Source: Lepturacanthus savala (Eukaryota; Chordata; Actinopteri; Scombriformes; Trichiuridae). From it: 64,000 bases of DNA. The translations under genes and the position numbers were made by a program. Positions 25,101-35,188 of this stretch are shown one piece after another. Every line of letters begins with the position of its first letter. Position 1 is the first letter of the stretch. The notes beneath the pieces were generated by a model that worked only from the letters and a program-made list of their open reading frames with translations, did no database searches and was not told where the DNA came from. Location of the stretch: positions 9,880,017-9,944,016 of the forward strand of contig CM060469.1 of assembly GCA_030544235.1 (NCBI GenBank), in the 5' to 3' direction.

Positions 25101-28100
25101 CACATATTTATAGCTGTTGTTTAACCTTCTCATGTCTTATTTAATCTGTTTGTGTGTTTGTCCTCATGCAGATGATCCCTCCCAGAGGCTGTGCCTACAT
25201 CTGTATGGTCCACAGACAGGATGCATACCGCGCCCGCCAGAAGCTAAGCACGGGCTCCTTTAAGATCGGCTCTAAGATCATTAAGGTACACATTGACTTT
25301 ATACTAAAATTTGATTGATCGTATTGTCATTCTCGCTGCAGTTTCCACTCATTTAATTGTCCATTGTTCCCCTCCAATGGTGAAACCTCAGAGTTCAGCT
25401 TTCCAGGCACATGGATCCCTTTATACTCACAAAAAGGTCTTATAAAAGAGACTTTGTTCCTTGGCAGTCATGTATGTGTCTGATACAGATTGCATGGGCG
25501 CTAAACAAGGGGGTGAAGCAAGAATACAAGCAGTTTTGGGACGTTGACCTTGGTGTCACCTACATACCTTGGGAGAAAGTTAAACTGGATGACCTGGATG
25601 ACTTTGCCGAAGGAGGAATCATTGACCAGGAGACCGTCAATGATGGTAAAAAGAAACTTATTTATTCATCTTTCTTTGGTAGGACCACTTTTATGTAGAA
25701 GTAGGACATGTGAGTTTGTACGTGCATAATGAACATCAGCATAATATGCAAACGTAGACACTTTAGGGTTTGTTTTCTACTCCCTCGCTTGCTTGCTTGT
25801 TATGTTATGGTAATGTCCCAAAATGCTTCAAGAAATCCCATTGGCAACCTACCACCCTGATACAGAGATGAAGACAAAAAACACAGCTAAGCTGTCAAAT
25901 CCAAACAAAAGAATTAGATGATAGTTTTTTAACTTTCTAATCTTTTTGTCTGTTTCTGCAGAGTGGGAAGCAGCTAAGAATGCAGAGCCTGCTAAAGAGG
26001 TTACGAGCCAACCAGCAAATGCTGAGACAACAGCAGTATCAAACACCCAGAATGAGACATATAACCAGCAGGTTACAATGATGCCCGTACAGGTAATGAA
26101 AAGGGATCTGGCTGTGTGTTAGTTTTTGTGATTGTTTCATCCTTTCTGTGATGTAGTAGCATCAAAGTAACACCTTTACTAACTCAAAATAAAACATGTT
26201 AATCCCAGTAGAGTCTAGAGAATGATTTACACATATTTTTTTGGTTTTGTTGGTGTTAAACATGAAGAAAATCTGAATTATAATATGGTCCTACAGAGGG
26301 TGTTTATTGTTTGTCTTCTGCCTCCTATCACCCAGCTGCCAGTGGCCCAGGCTGTTTCCAGCGCAGTGGGTTTGGTGCCTCCTACGTTCCCTGTGAGCAT
26401 GGGCATTCCCCCGCCAGGCTACGGGCCACCACCACCCTTCATAAGGGCGAGCTTCAACGCCTCGCAGCCTCCACCTGGTAATTGCTGCAAACACAGTTAT
26501 GCTGACGATAAGACTGACAGAAATTCAGAAGCTTACATATACTTCTTTACTGTTGGGCAGGTTTTCTGCAGGCAGCACAGACAGCAGCCATGGCCTCAGC
26601 AGCTAATTGTAAGTATTACTTTCGGCTAATCCTATAGCTAATATATGGATATAACATTGTTGTGGTCTTTTAACCCATTTAAACCCAGATTTAAAAAAAA
26701 AAGTTTTCATGCATGTATATAAATCAGTTGAGTCACTAACAATCATGACTTGAATGAATAAATTTATATGTACATTTCAGGGTTGAAAACCATAACCTAA
26801 AGGCTCATGGGCTTAAATAGGTTAAGGAACTTTATCTATTTACGCTTAGTTTAAATGTGTTTTTGCTCCTTTACTCTCTTGTAGCTCTAGTGCAGCCTTC
26901 AGGGGCAACAAGCCAGGACGCTGTCAAGGAATCACCGTTCAGCTCTATGATCCCTCCGACTACTATCCCTGGCAGCTTCATGCCCTCTGCCATCCCTGGA
27001 GCCGGTGTGTTTAACCCAGTGGGAATGCAAAATCACCACGGCACTAGTGAAAAAATGCCACAGTCTGCAGACGGCATGGATGCTGCTGCAGAGCTTACGC
27101 TGCAAGGTGAAACAATGCTACCTAGTACTTTCTTTATTAGTGTTTCTATGCGCAGGAAGAATTTTAACATATTCATAATACTGTGTTTTTATCCCCAGGT
27201 ATGCAGAACGCAGTCCGCAGTGGCATGGGCCTCCTGGGCATGCATCCCACTGCCTCCCTCACCCACCCGCTGCACCAAGCAGGTCTGGCCGGTCAGAGAA
27301 TGCCTGGATTGTTGCCGCTGGACGTGCGTCCTAACCTCCTCCAGCAAGGGGCTGCCGCACGTTTCCCGCTCCTCATGCAGCAAGGCCCCACCCAGCAGGC
27401 CGCCGCCCTCCACGACAGCTCCCTTCAAGCCCGCGCCAGGGCCCCCTTCTCTCAGTTAGACCACTTTAACAGGGCCCCCAACCTTACCAATGAAAATTTA
27501 TCTAAGCCAGAAGACGAGTCTGCCTCCGCTGCTGATGAGGGCAAAGACCAGGACTACCGCTTCCCCCCAATGGAAAAGCCGAGCACAGGCCTGCTGAGGA
27601 CCCCTCCACCAGAACATAGGGAGCCTCTTGGAGGTGGTGCAGGTGGTGGTGGAGGAGGCAGACCTGCTTTGCTCCAAACACCAGGGCCTCAGCCTGCCAG
27701 AACCAGCCTGCTGGGACGTCTCCAGGCTCTCGCAGGCTTTACTCCCGATAACCGCTGGAACCAGGCCAGAGGGGACTTTGATGAACGGGACAGCATGCGA
27801 GGTGGTCCGCAGGCTCCAGCCGGTCCAAAAGGCTTCCAGGAGGAGCGCCCCACCCCAGGGCAGAACTACCCGAACCGCTTTGACAACCGTTCTGGTTCAG
27901 CTGCAGCATCATCTGGGGCTTCTGGGAACGCTGCAGCTAGTGGTGGACCACAGTCCTGGAACCGCAGCGGTGGTGGTGCCGCAGCGCCTTTCGACAGTGA
28001 ATTACATCAAGACTTAGACGAGCGAAGACGCCCATGGGACAGGCAAAGAGACAGAGACGAACGAGATTTTGACTTCAGGAGGGAGATGAACGGAAACCGC

Positions 28101-29144
28101 CCCAGTCGCGAGAGAGAGCGTGAGAGAGAACGCGAAAGGGAGCGTGACAGGGAACGCGAGAGGGAAAGAGACCGAGACAGGGAGCGAGGCCGAGATCGTC
28201 CCAGAGAGCACGAACGTGACAGAGACCGTGATAAAGAGAGGGACCGAGAGAGGGAGCGCGAACGTGGAGGCTGGACACCTCTTCTCCCTCTACCGACACC
28301 CTTGCTTCCAACTCCATCCCTCAATCCCAACCTGACCCTGAATCAAGGCAAACTGCTTGCCCCGCTCAAACTGAACCCCCAGATGATCCAGACACGATTC
28401 CAGTCCCCACTCCTGCCTCAAGCTCAGGCCAAACCTCCTCTCTTGGGTCTAAATCAGCAGCTGCCTCAGGTCCAGATTAAATCTCCGCCTGCATCACAGA
28501 ACCAAGTGGCTGTCCCCGAGCCCCAGCCAGAAACCCCTGCTTCGTCTGAGACGCTTCAGACGCATTCACCACCCTCAGCCCAATCCCCGTCTGCTGGCAA
28601 GAGTCAGAGCCCATTGCCCGAAGTTCCCACCGAGGCCCAGTCATCACCTCCACCGACCGAGAGTCCGCCACAGACAGAGTCCCCTTCCCTGCCCACAGCC
28701 AAGTCCCCTTCCAAGACCACCGCTTCTCCAGACACTGAGACCCCAAGCCAAGCCTCACCGCTAGTCGATCCATCCCAGGACTCACCCATGGCCTTCACGC
28801 ACGCTGCCAGCCCCCAGCAAGAGACTGCTCGCTCGCTGGAGGAGCAGGAGAGCTCGCAGGAGGATGAGGAGGAATCGCAAGAGAAAGCCTCCTCGCCCCG
28901 ACCTCACTGGGTCAACGGACCCGGGATGGACAATAGCAGTGTGTCTGAGCCCACACCCGAGGCCTCTCCCGAGCCCACTCCAGACCCCTCCTCCTCCGAC
29001 TCTCTGCTGCCTGAGAGTGAACCGGAGCAGCAGCAGCAGCTTCTTGCCTCTCCTAAGGACGTAGACAATGAACAGAGTGAGCCCATGGAGGAAGCTGCAA
29101 GTCAGCCAGTGGTAGACACTGTCACAGACACTGAGGGGACATAA
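7108..29144 (+). CDS. scaf8: scaf8, complete coding region in 20 exons (CTD-binding anti-terminator)
   Basis: Coding exons: 7108-7137, 8019-8102, 20682-20726, 21016-21177, 21361-21517, 21645-21772, 21954-22130, 22216-22295, 22391-22511, 23941-24072, 24238-24347, 24587-24780, 24873-24973, 25172-25285, 25489-25645, 25962-26092, 26336-26477, 26561-26608, 26885-27106, 27199-29144. All are GT-AG and join in frame to 1426 codons (human about 1271). Residues 1-137 are the CTD-interacting domain (SKAKMTQITKSGIKAIKFYK, then GLYVVDSIVRQSRHQFG). Residues 200-330 are Gln-rich, 395-472 an Arg/Ser region, and about 475-548 an RRM (TTLWVGQVDKKATQQDL, RNP1-like GCAYICMV). A Pro-rich part, an Arg-Glu/Asp tract at 1082-1134 and a Pro/Ser/Glu tail ending DTEGT follow. 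SCAF8 binds phosphorylated RNA polymerase II CTD and, with SCAF4, prevents early polyadenylation (family knowledge). VQGLPDWASQITNTDT and the shared C-terminus favour SCAF8 over SCAF4. The start matches the family N-terminus MEAVK. Confidence 0.97.
7138..8018 (+). other. scaf8 intron 1
   Basis: The first 300 bases are relatively CpG-rich and contain several TAGC/GCTA words (GCTAGCGTTAGC near 7208, AACGCTAGTT twice), a word class very common in percomorph promoter-proximal repeats. The donor GTTGGT is weaker than consensus. The rest is AT-rich with nothing recognisable. Confidence 0.75.
8880..8967 (-). mobile_element. Possible end of a hAT-type element (minus strand)
   Basis: Read on the minus strand from 8967, the sequence starts TAGGGCTGCTCAATCATGGC followed by AAAAATAACCATGG. 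This resembles the end of a common fish hAT family that begins with TAGGGCTGCTCGAT. The opposite end was not found, so extent and class are unsure. Confidence 0.4.
12348..12893. mobile_element. Possible short hAT-like element with TAGGGCTG / CAGCCCTA ends
   Basis: TTAGGGCTGTTGAAG at the left and GTAGCAGCCCTA at the right are inverted and carry a word typical of fish hAT ends. No matching 8 bp target duplication was seen and the interior is not recognised, so the pairing may be chance. Confidence 0.3.
14383..14417. repeat. Perfect inverted repeat, 15 bp arms, 5 nt loop
   Basis: GTCCTTAATATCACC at 14383-14397 is exactly complementary to GGTGATATTAAGGAC at 14403-14417, separated by TGTAT. It lies inside scaf8 intron 2 and would form a tight hairpin in pre-mRNA. 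It is AT-rich and shorter than a typical pre-microRNA. Confidence 0.9.
18500..18811. mobile_element. hAT-like MITE with 8 bp target duplication (7/8)
   Basis: The element starts AGAGCTGGGCAGTATATCAA and ends near CCATATCAACCAACCTCAA, resembling the GCTGGGC...GCCCAGC family of fish hAT elements (right end decayed). GTCCAGCT at 18492-18499 and GTCCAGCA at 18812-18819 form an 8 bp flanking repeat with one mismatch, as expected for hAT insertion. Internal words such as TTGTCTTTCCCGGTTTTAGA and TTGAGGTATTTGGTCAATAT fit that family from memory. No transposase frame is present. Confidence 0.7.
22512..23940 (+). other. scaf8 intron 9
   Basis: An AT-rich 1.4 kb intron with a CA run near 22863-22880, a perfect 13 bp hairpin at 23149-23182 and no exon-like sequence. 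The acceptor is a strong TTTTTTCCAG. Confidence 0.8.
23149..23182. repeat. Perfect inverted repeat, 13 bp arms, 8 nt loop
   Basis: CATTCCCTAGGTG at 23149-23161 is exactly complementary to CACCTAGGGAATG at 23170-23182 with loop TGGATTCT. It lies in scaf8 intron 9. Confidence 0.9.
24238..24780 (+). other. scaf8: scaf8 exons 11-12: acidic to Arg/Ser segment
   Basis: Exon 11 ends with tandem CGCTCTAG-type codons encoding alternating Arg-Ser. Exon 12 continues with RRSRSRSGSRKRKHRKRSRS and then RAREREKERQKKGLPPIRSK just before the RRM. The donor of exon 11 is AG/GTTGGT, weak at +3 to +6 and the same six bases as the donor of exon 1. Confidence 0.9.
26671..26824. mobile_element. Short inverted-repeat element (MITE-like) in scaf8 intron 18
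   Basis: TAACCCATTTAAACCCAG at the left is an imperfect complement of GGGCTTAAATAGGTTA at the right, leaving a 154 bp AT-rich unit. The left arm is similar to TTAACCACTTAAGCCCC near 37883, so the two may be one family. No coding content. Confidence 0.5.
27199..29144 (+). other. scaf8: scaf8 terminal coding exon, 647 codons
   Basis: One large exon encodes residues about 779-1426. It keeps family blocks DYRFPPME, RGDFDERDS, GGPKGFQEERP and the DLDERRRPWDRQRDRDERDF region, plus the last residues. Between these lie lineage-specific stretches: a Gly run near 27640-27660, a Ser/Ala/Gly patch, the Arg-Glu/Asp tract and a 290-residue Pro/Ser/Gln/Glu tail. Long open frames on the other strand under this exon are by-products of its biased composition. 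Confidence 0.95.
28107..28265 (+). repeat. Arg-Glu/Arg-Asp codon repeat in scaf8
   Basis: Fifty-three residues (1082-1134) consist almost only of Arg alternating with Glu or Asp, coded by mixed CGN/AGR and GAR/GAY codons, so it is not a pure DNA microsatellite. The human protein as I recall it has MNGNRLGRDR at the same place and then a non-repetitive sequence. It is likely a charged helical or disordered segment of the kind found in splicing factors. Confidence 0.85.
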
Positions 29145-29897
29145 TCATCACTCAGTAGGTAAAAGATCATTTTGTAAAGTTGTCTTTTCTTTTCTGTACT
29201 CATGTCAGCAAACCACCACCACCACCACACGGGACATGTCATCAGTTATTGTCTTGATAACCAATAACAAATGATTTTATCTCTCACAAATACCAGTGTA
29301 CTTAAATAGAAAGGCTCGTTAGCGGATTTTATTGCTAGAACATTTTGTTTGTATTTTATTTCCTTTTTCCTTTTTTAAGTTGTAATGCCACCCCACTCGT
29401 TTTAATTAATCTTAAGATTGGTGAATTTTATTGAATTGCCTGCCAAAATGTTTTAATTGTATATGGGGGAAATGAGCTTTTGACCTTCCTATGGAAGAGA
29501 GTAAGAAATCCTGGCTGTTCAACAAAGGATTGAATACAGTTACACATGATACTTGAAAATGGCAGTTGCTGGCCCATCTCTGTCTCCTCTTCTTTTAAAA
29601 TGCTGCTGCAAAGTTTTCAATGAATGCTTTTGTGGTGTCCTCCCAATGCTTTCTGTTTCTAAACAGAACCAATAGCCTGCATACAGTGAGACCAGTACAG
29701 CTGCTTATAATTGGAAGAATGAACACTTTTAAAATGAAAAACATAACAAATGTTGTACCCCCCCCCCCCCTAAATAAATGTCTGTAATTTGTTTTGAATT
29801 ATATACAGTGAACACATGCAGAAAATTACACACCGGGGGAAGAAAAAGAATACAGAGGGATGTTCTGGATGTCGGGGTGCATATTGTTTTAGTGTGA

Positions 29898-29903
29898 AAT
29901 AAA
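29898..29903 (+). terminator. scaf8 candidate poly(A) signal
   Basis: AATAAA in GTGTGAAATAAACATGC, followed by the T/G-rich TTTGTCTGTTT expected downstream of a cleavage site. Confidence 0.5.
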
Positions 29904-30512
29904 CATGCTTTGTCTGTTTAAACACATGCTTTAGGACTGTTTTCTGACCCAGGACCAGTGGAAACTAAGACTGCTTTACAGAGTCATTGCGTGCTGTCAC
30001 TTCAGTCGATTTGATGTTCTCGTAACTCAAGTTGCTGCTATACCATCCATCCACAGAGCACTTTGTTGGATGCAACCGTGGGACTTGTAGTTTTTTTTAG
30101 TTTCTGATGACTTCAGCCTGTATGTTTCCCTAAGCTTTTGCTGGGTGACTTGGATGGGATTGTGCCTTTTTTTGAATGGATTTGTCATTCATGATGCTAC
30201 CCAACACTACTGTGTGATTCACACCAGACTGTGCGTGCAACTCCGTTTCAGGCGGCTCTCTGAACAGAATGCTACCTGCACAGAATTGACTGGCCTACCG
30301 TTTGAATGGCAGCTGGGCAGATTGTACAGCACTCTGTCTATATAAAACCTATATACTCCATCGTTCTGTGCATGCAGGCCTGTAGCCATGTTTTAACCTT
30401 CCTGTCTTGTCCATTTCATACTTAGAGTGCTTTTCTGTTGAGACATACTACTAGAAACCCATAGTCTACTGTTCTCTCAGACCAAATGTCTACTACAGGA
30501 GTTGTGATGTTG

Positions 30513-30518
30513 AATAAA
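30513..30518 (+). terminator. scaf8 distal candidate poly(A) signal
   Basis: AATAAA in TTGAATAAAAGTTGAAGG, with a T-rich stretch about 30 bases downstream. It would give a 3' UTR of about 1.4 kb. Confidence 0.5.
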
Positions 30519-30994
30519 AGTTGAAGGTGCATCAGATATCTTCCCCCTTTTATTGTCACAAATCAAGATTCAGGCTGCTCGGATGAATTCTTGCACACAG
30601 CAACACCGTTGCATCAAACTCAGATAAGTAATACTATAACAACAAATGAATACATGAGGAGATTATGGGATAAACATATTGTATTTACTATACCAGATGT
30701 CCTTTGAGAGAAGAACTATTAATGAGGATCTTTAATCAAAAAAACACTACACAATTTTTTTTTTAGTTGATTATAGAAGCAGAAACATGCATTTGTGGAG
30801 AAAAGCCTCCTGAGACCTGACATGTTGAATAAAGGTCACATTCACACTTCAGAGCACAACAGCATACTGTGTTTCACACCTAGCAATAAAGGTGTAGATT
30901 ATACCAAATGCCTCCTCACTAAAGCGGTCAAATCATTTGTTAAATCCAAGCAAATTGTACATTTATTTTACACTTCCTGTAATAGTAACATCTT

Positions 30995-31382
30995 AACGGT
31001 CCCATATCATAGAAAGTGACATTTGAATTGCTTTTTGATTATAAGGTCTAGGTGTTCTATGAATAATGTCTCAAAATGATCATTCCACAGAAAAATGCAA
31101 CAGTCGATATGCAGGAACTGCCTTAAAACGAGCCGTCATGACTGTCGTGAATTGTGATGTCACAACTATACGGTCACCACCCACCTCACCATTCACAGCC
31201 ATTAAAATCAGACAAGAGGCCCTTAAAATTAACGAGAAAGATTCAAACCATCGTCCTCCTGAGAGAGCGGGTGTAAAACTTCATTGAGATGATTTTTGGT
31301 ACTTAAACCACAAATATATCTTGTTAGGGATATTGACACTTCAAATAAAATGCAGGAAAAGTGTAAAATATGGGACGTCTAA
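30995..31382. mobile_element. MITE-like element with CGGTCCCATAT ends, copy 1
   Basis: The left end AACGGTCCCATATCATAGAA and the right end TAAAATATGGGACGTCT are imperfect inverted repeats. The interior has GAGCCGTCATGACTGTCGTG, GTGATGTCACAA and ACCATTCACAGCCATTAAAA; this last word and others recur at 35189-35440. No coding frame. The family appears to be common in fish (recall). Confidence 0.65.
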
Positions 31383-31719
31383 CATAATAAAGTGGAGTTT
31401 ATAACTGAGGGACGTGGAGCAGGTAGGAGAAGCTGCTGGCGACATGGGGGTTAAAGTAGCCTGCGCTGCTACTGCTGGAGGAAAGACTCACTCGGCACAC
31501 ACCAGCCACAAGCCGCTCTCTAATCTTGTGTGCAGTAATGACCTGGCTAGTGCCAGGAAACACAAGCTTGAGGATTTACTTTAACAAAGGCCTACATCAG
31601 CATGTTTTAATTTTTTTTTTTGTACGGGAAAACAAAACTGTGAGAAAGGCTCCATTATGCCTCTATATCCAATTACACCTGAGCTTAGCCTATAATCCAC
31701 ATTCACACCCTAGTCACAC

Positions 31720-32540
31720 TAGTCTCTTCTTGGGACCTGCGCGCGGGGGGGGGGGGGATAAAAAGCCGAGCTGAAACACTTCCAGTCGCGAGTCGGTCCA
31801 TAAATTTCCAGCTCCCACCTGGCTCACCAAAAGGGCCCGGGCAGCCGGCCAGGCCTCGCCTCCCGCTGACCTCCCCGCAGAGAGATCTGACAGGCCGGGA
31901 CTTTGAATCAACCGCTATCTGCCCTGAAACAGGCACGCTCGCATGGCGGTTGCCGAACGTGCCTCCGTTGGACGGCGATAAAAATAAATCCTCAGCACGG
32001 AGGTCCGGCATCCTTCCTTCGGTTATTCGTCTGTAGCAGAACGAAGGGGCCGCGTTTTGCTGTGGAGGCGGTTTTAATTAGGAAACAATAAAAAAGAGGG
32101 ATCTGCATTCGGACCTGGCAGTCGAATGCGACTCGGGGATAAATTAGATAATGATTCCTGTGCATTTCCTGATGTGCAAGCCTTACATTAAACCTGAGCC
32201 TAATGGCGCTCCGCTGCCAAGCCATTTGCACATCGTTGCTAGTTTATACTCCATACAAACAGCGGCGCCCAAATCTGAGCCCGTGGGAACTGAAGCAAAA
32301 GCAGGGTTGACCTTTAGTTGAGGATTACCCCGGCACAGACAACTAATGAGAGCTCTGAAACCCAATGGCATGGAATAATTATTCACTGGCAACTCATGCC
32401 CAGGTGGTAGCGCTAATGCATTTCTTAGACTGCGGGTCAAATACGGAGAAGTTCCCCCCGCTGTGAGGAAGTCAATTAGACACAGCGCTGAGGGTTCAGA
32501 GGGAGCTTGTAAATGTTTCATTATTTCTTTGACTATAACA
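31720..32540. promoter_or_regulatory. GC/CpG-richer unique block 1.2-2 kb after scaf8, possible promoter or enhancer
   Basis: Composition shifts sharply from AT-rich to GC-rich around a run of G at 31745-31757. It then holds GATAAAAAGC (31757-31766), a possible weak TATA, and GTCGCGAGTCGG about 25 bases later. From 32060 the block has homeodomain-like words (GTTTTAATTAGG, AATTAGATAATGATT) in low-repeat sequence. No splice-supported exon was found. The function is inferred from composition only. Confidence 0.35.
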
Positions 32541-33229
32541 TATAGGGGACGGCTATGAAACCTCTGGTCTGATACTGACCGGAGATGTCAAACCTACAAG
32601 CCAGATTCACTCCACAAGGAGAGTTTTTAATAAGTTCAAGTGATCGTACATTTCCATGACACACGGCGTATCCCTGTTGCTATTAAATGAGCTGCAGTCT
32701 GTGCATCTGTGTCAGTACCACGCGTGGCCATTTGATGTCAGCGTGGTACTGCAGCGCTCTGCAGACTCGGTTCCTCGGAGTGCGACAGCCTCAAAATCTG
32801 CAGTGCTCACCTCTCTTACCTCCTGTGCTGCGCCCTCACAGACTAATACCACAGAAAGGAACCGCCCCCCCCCCCCTTTTTTTTCTTTTTTTTTTTTATA
32901 TCTACACATGGAATTCACCTCCTTTGTCATCAACAGGCTCTGTGAACGAATAAAGAGCAGAGGGAATTGGCAGGATCTTCACGATGGCACCGCGCTGAAA
33001 TGAATTCATCAGATATACCTCTCTCCATACCTTTCCATCGGATCGATACGAGGGGGCGGCGTGATAAATGGGACGGGTCTTTTTTTTTTCTTCTTTTTTT
33101 TTTTTTAGTGTGAGACTTGGCCCGTTTCTGCAGCTTCTCAAGTTGCTGCATTCTTAATTGATTAAAGCTATTGATTAGCTCTCCCTAAGCTTCCAGACTA
33201 AATTCAGCCTCCGTCTGGCCATGACCAGA

Positions 33230-33700
33230 TACCCAGATATCATGAGCCGCAACACGGCGGAGTGCGTGCCAAGAGGAGGGAGACGGAGTGTCTGCGTCAG
33301 AGCGGCCGCGCGCATGAATCCTTCAGCACGAGAGTAGAAAGGGAGAAAAAAAGAAAACAACAAACAGAGCCACCTATCTTTCGTCCCCCTTTGTTACACG
33401 AGAGAGGAATCCCCCCCCCTATCTCTGCTCGCGCCCGGCAGCTACAGCAAATCACTCACCACTGTGGGAGTGTACGTACGCGTGTGTGTGTGGAACTTTC
33501 TTCTTCTTCCTCCAAGAAGCCACCGCCTGGCTCTCACTCCCCGTTATCAGAGGCGGAAAACTCCTCGAAGCCGACGTCCCAAAAAAAGTCACAGGCCGCA
33601 CCTCGCTGCAAAGTCGGCTGGGAGCGAGGTCACCGAGTTGTCCCCGTGGCACCGCGGGCGGTTGTGAGCGCAGGAGGTTAGAGCAGCAGCCCTGGAGCCG
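33230..33700. promoter_or_regulatory. CpG-rich block, possible promoter of an unseen gene
   Basis: Dense CpG words (AGCGGCCGCGCGCATG, GCTCGCGCCCGGCAG, GTACGTACGCG) in a window otherwise poor in CpG. It contains open frames without family resemblance, which GC-richness explains. It lies 3 kb beyond the scaf8 3' end. Confidence 0.35.
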
Positions 33701-33870
33701 TCACTGGGGGATTCGGTGGCTTGCTCATCTAAATTCGTACAGACAGGCTTTATTATTTTTTTTTTTTTTGTTGCACTTTTTAAAAAGTAAGGCAAAGAAA
33801 GGCGAAGCGACACTGCAGGGAAATATGATCCGATCCCGTTGTGCATGTTGAATCCAGAGAGAATCAAGTT

Positions 33871-34220
33871 ACTACTGTTAACATTGAAAAGTTTGGTGTC
33901 ACCTAGACAGTTCTGTGTTTTCCATTAAAAGTCACACTTTTACTTACCACCATGAGTTGTAAAATGAATAGAAAATGAGCACTGAGCAAACGTTGTACCA
34001 TTAGAACACTGGAGTGATAGTTGGTGGAAATGGGCCTCTATACACCTATGTAGATATTGCACCAAAAACCAGACATTTGCAGCTAGAACAGTCATTTACC
34101 ACATTAGCGAGGTATAGAGTGTATTTCTGATTAGTTTAAAGTTATCTTCATTGAAAAAACAGTGCTTTTCTTTCAAAAATAAGGACATTTCTAAGTGACC
34201 CCAAACTTTTGAACAGTAGT
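33871..34220. mobile_element. MITE of a Tc1/mariner-like fish family, 350 bp
   Basis: The left arm ACTACTGTT followed by AAAAGTTTGGTGTCACCTAG pairs with the right arm, which read in reverse is ACTACTGTTCAAAAGTTTGG then GGTCACTTAGAAATGTCC. The left arm has a 7 bp insert after ACTACTGTT. The interior GGGCCTCTATACACCTATGT and GCAGCTAGAACAGTCATTTA fits a fish family of this type from memory. It has no transposase. Confidence 0.75.
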
Positions 34221-34290
34221 GTGCATGCTCAACTCCGGCCCTGAATGTGGTCATCATGGTTTCCTTTTTTTTTTTTTTTAAGGTGGTCAG

Positions 34291-34852
34291 CAGGGATCTA
34301 ACGATACAACACAGTTTGGTTTGTATCACGATTTTTGAACCATGGTTTCGATACACCTGCAAGCATCCTTCAACTGGGGCAAACGTGCCGCGAATGGCAA
34401 AATGCTGTAAATACAACCAAAAACACATAAAATAAATGCAATAACAACAACAACAAAAAAAACGCTGCAGGAGAAAAATAAATCAGAAAAAAAGCAGAAG
34501 CAAGGACTTCCAAACCTGCAAAACTTACTCAAAAGAAAAATGTTGCAAAAACGCGCAAACCCCTCCAACAATTGCAAGGGAGAAACGCTGAAAATTCACC
34601 CCACAAGACACCACGTGGTGCGGATTGGATGTGAAAACCATTGCTTTTATTTCATTTTTTAAGCTCTACAGTTTACATTAAACGTCTTTGTTTTCAGTCG
34701 GGTCCAAATGGTACAGGGCGCAATCAGAGAGCGCCACGTTTCCTCGGCAACGGAAAACTGACCGTGACTTTGGCTACGACGTGCTGCTGCTTTGCGTGTA
34801 GGGAATCTCCTTCGCGGTTTCGGTGTCAATGCGCGTATCGTTACAGCCCCTA
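34291..34852. mobile_element. Non-autonomous hAT element, 562 bp, with readable target duplication
   Basis: It starts CAGGGATCTAACGATACAAC and ends GCGTATCGTTACAGCCCCTA, which are inverted repeats of the CAGGGGTGTAACGATAC type found in fish hAT elements. It is flanked by GTGGTCAG (34283-34290) and GTGGTCAC (34853-34860), an 8 bp direct repeat with one mismatch, the size expected for hAT. The interior is A-rich with no transposase frame. It inserted 70 bp from the Tc1-like MITE, so this is a nested-insertion hotspot. Confidence 0.85.
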
Positions 34853-35188
34853 GTGGTCACCTGGTGCATCACGTTCATTCAGACGTCTTAACGTTAGCTT
34901 TTGGATGTTTTTTTTTATTAAAGTTCGGATGTTCATGAGTCCGAAAGGCCACTGATCCCCTGACTTTCCCTCTAGTGCCACCGTGAGGTTGACGTTTGTG
35001 GTCCAGAGTGAAACATCGACCGTTCGACGATGCAGTTCTAGGTGCAAACTTGGCTTCACCATCTTTGTGAAGTTGGGCAACATCTATTTTTCCTCTAGCA
35101 TCAGTTGCAGTTTGTGTTTTCTTTGCGTCGATGAACTGATGATGTCTAAGCTGTGCAGAAAGAAAGTACATAACTACTGATATAAAAT

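Larger units (their letters stand above)
29145..30540 (+). other. scaf8: scaf8 3' UTR
   Basis: AT-rich sequence with no significant frame follows the TAA. Three AATAAA signals are placed at 29773, 29898 and 30513, so alternative 3' ends are likely. A run of more than ten C precedes the first signal. Confidence 0.7.

Noticed and set aside
28007..28330. Ser/Arg- and Leu-rich open frames antisense to and in other frames of scaf8 exon 20
   Set aside because: They are reflections of the Arg-Glu/Asp codon repeat on the + strand.
31066..31287. 73-codon open frame inside the 30995-31382 repeat
   Set aside because: Lies within a non-coding MITE and is not shared by the second copy at 35189-35440.
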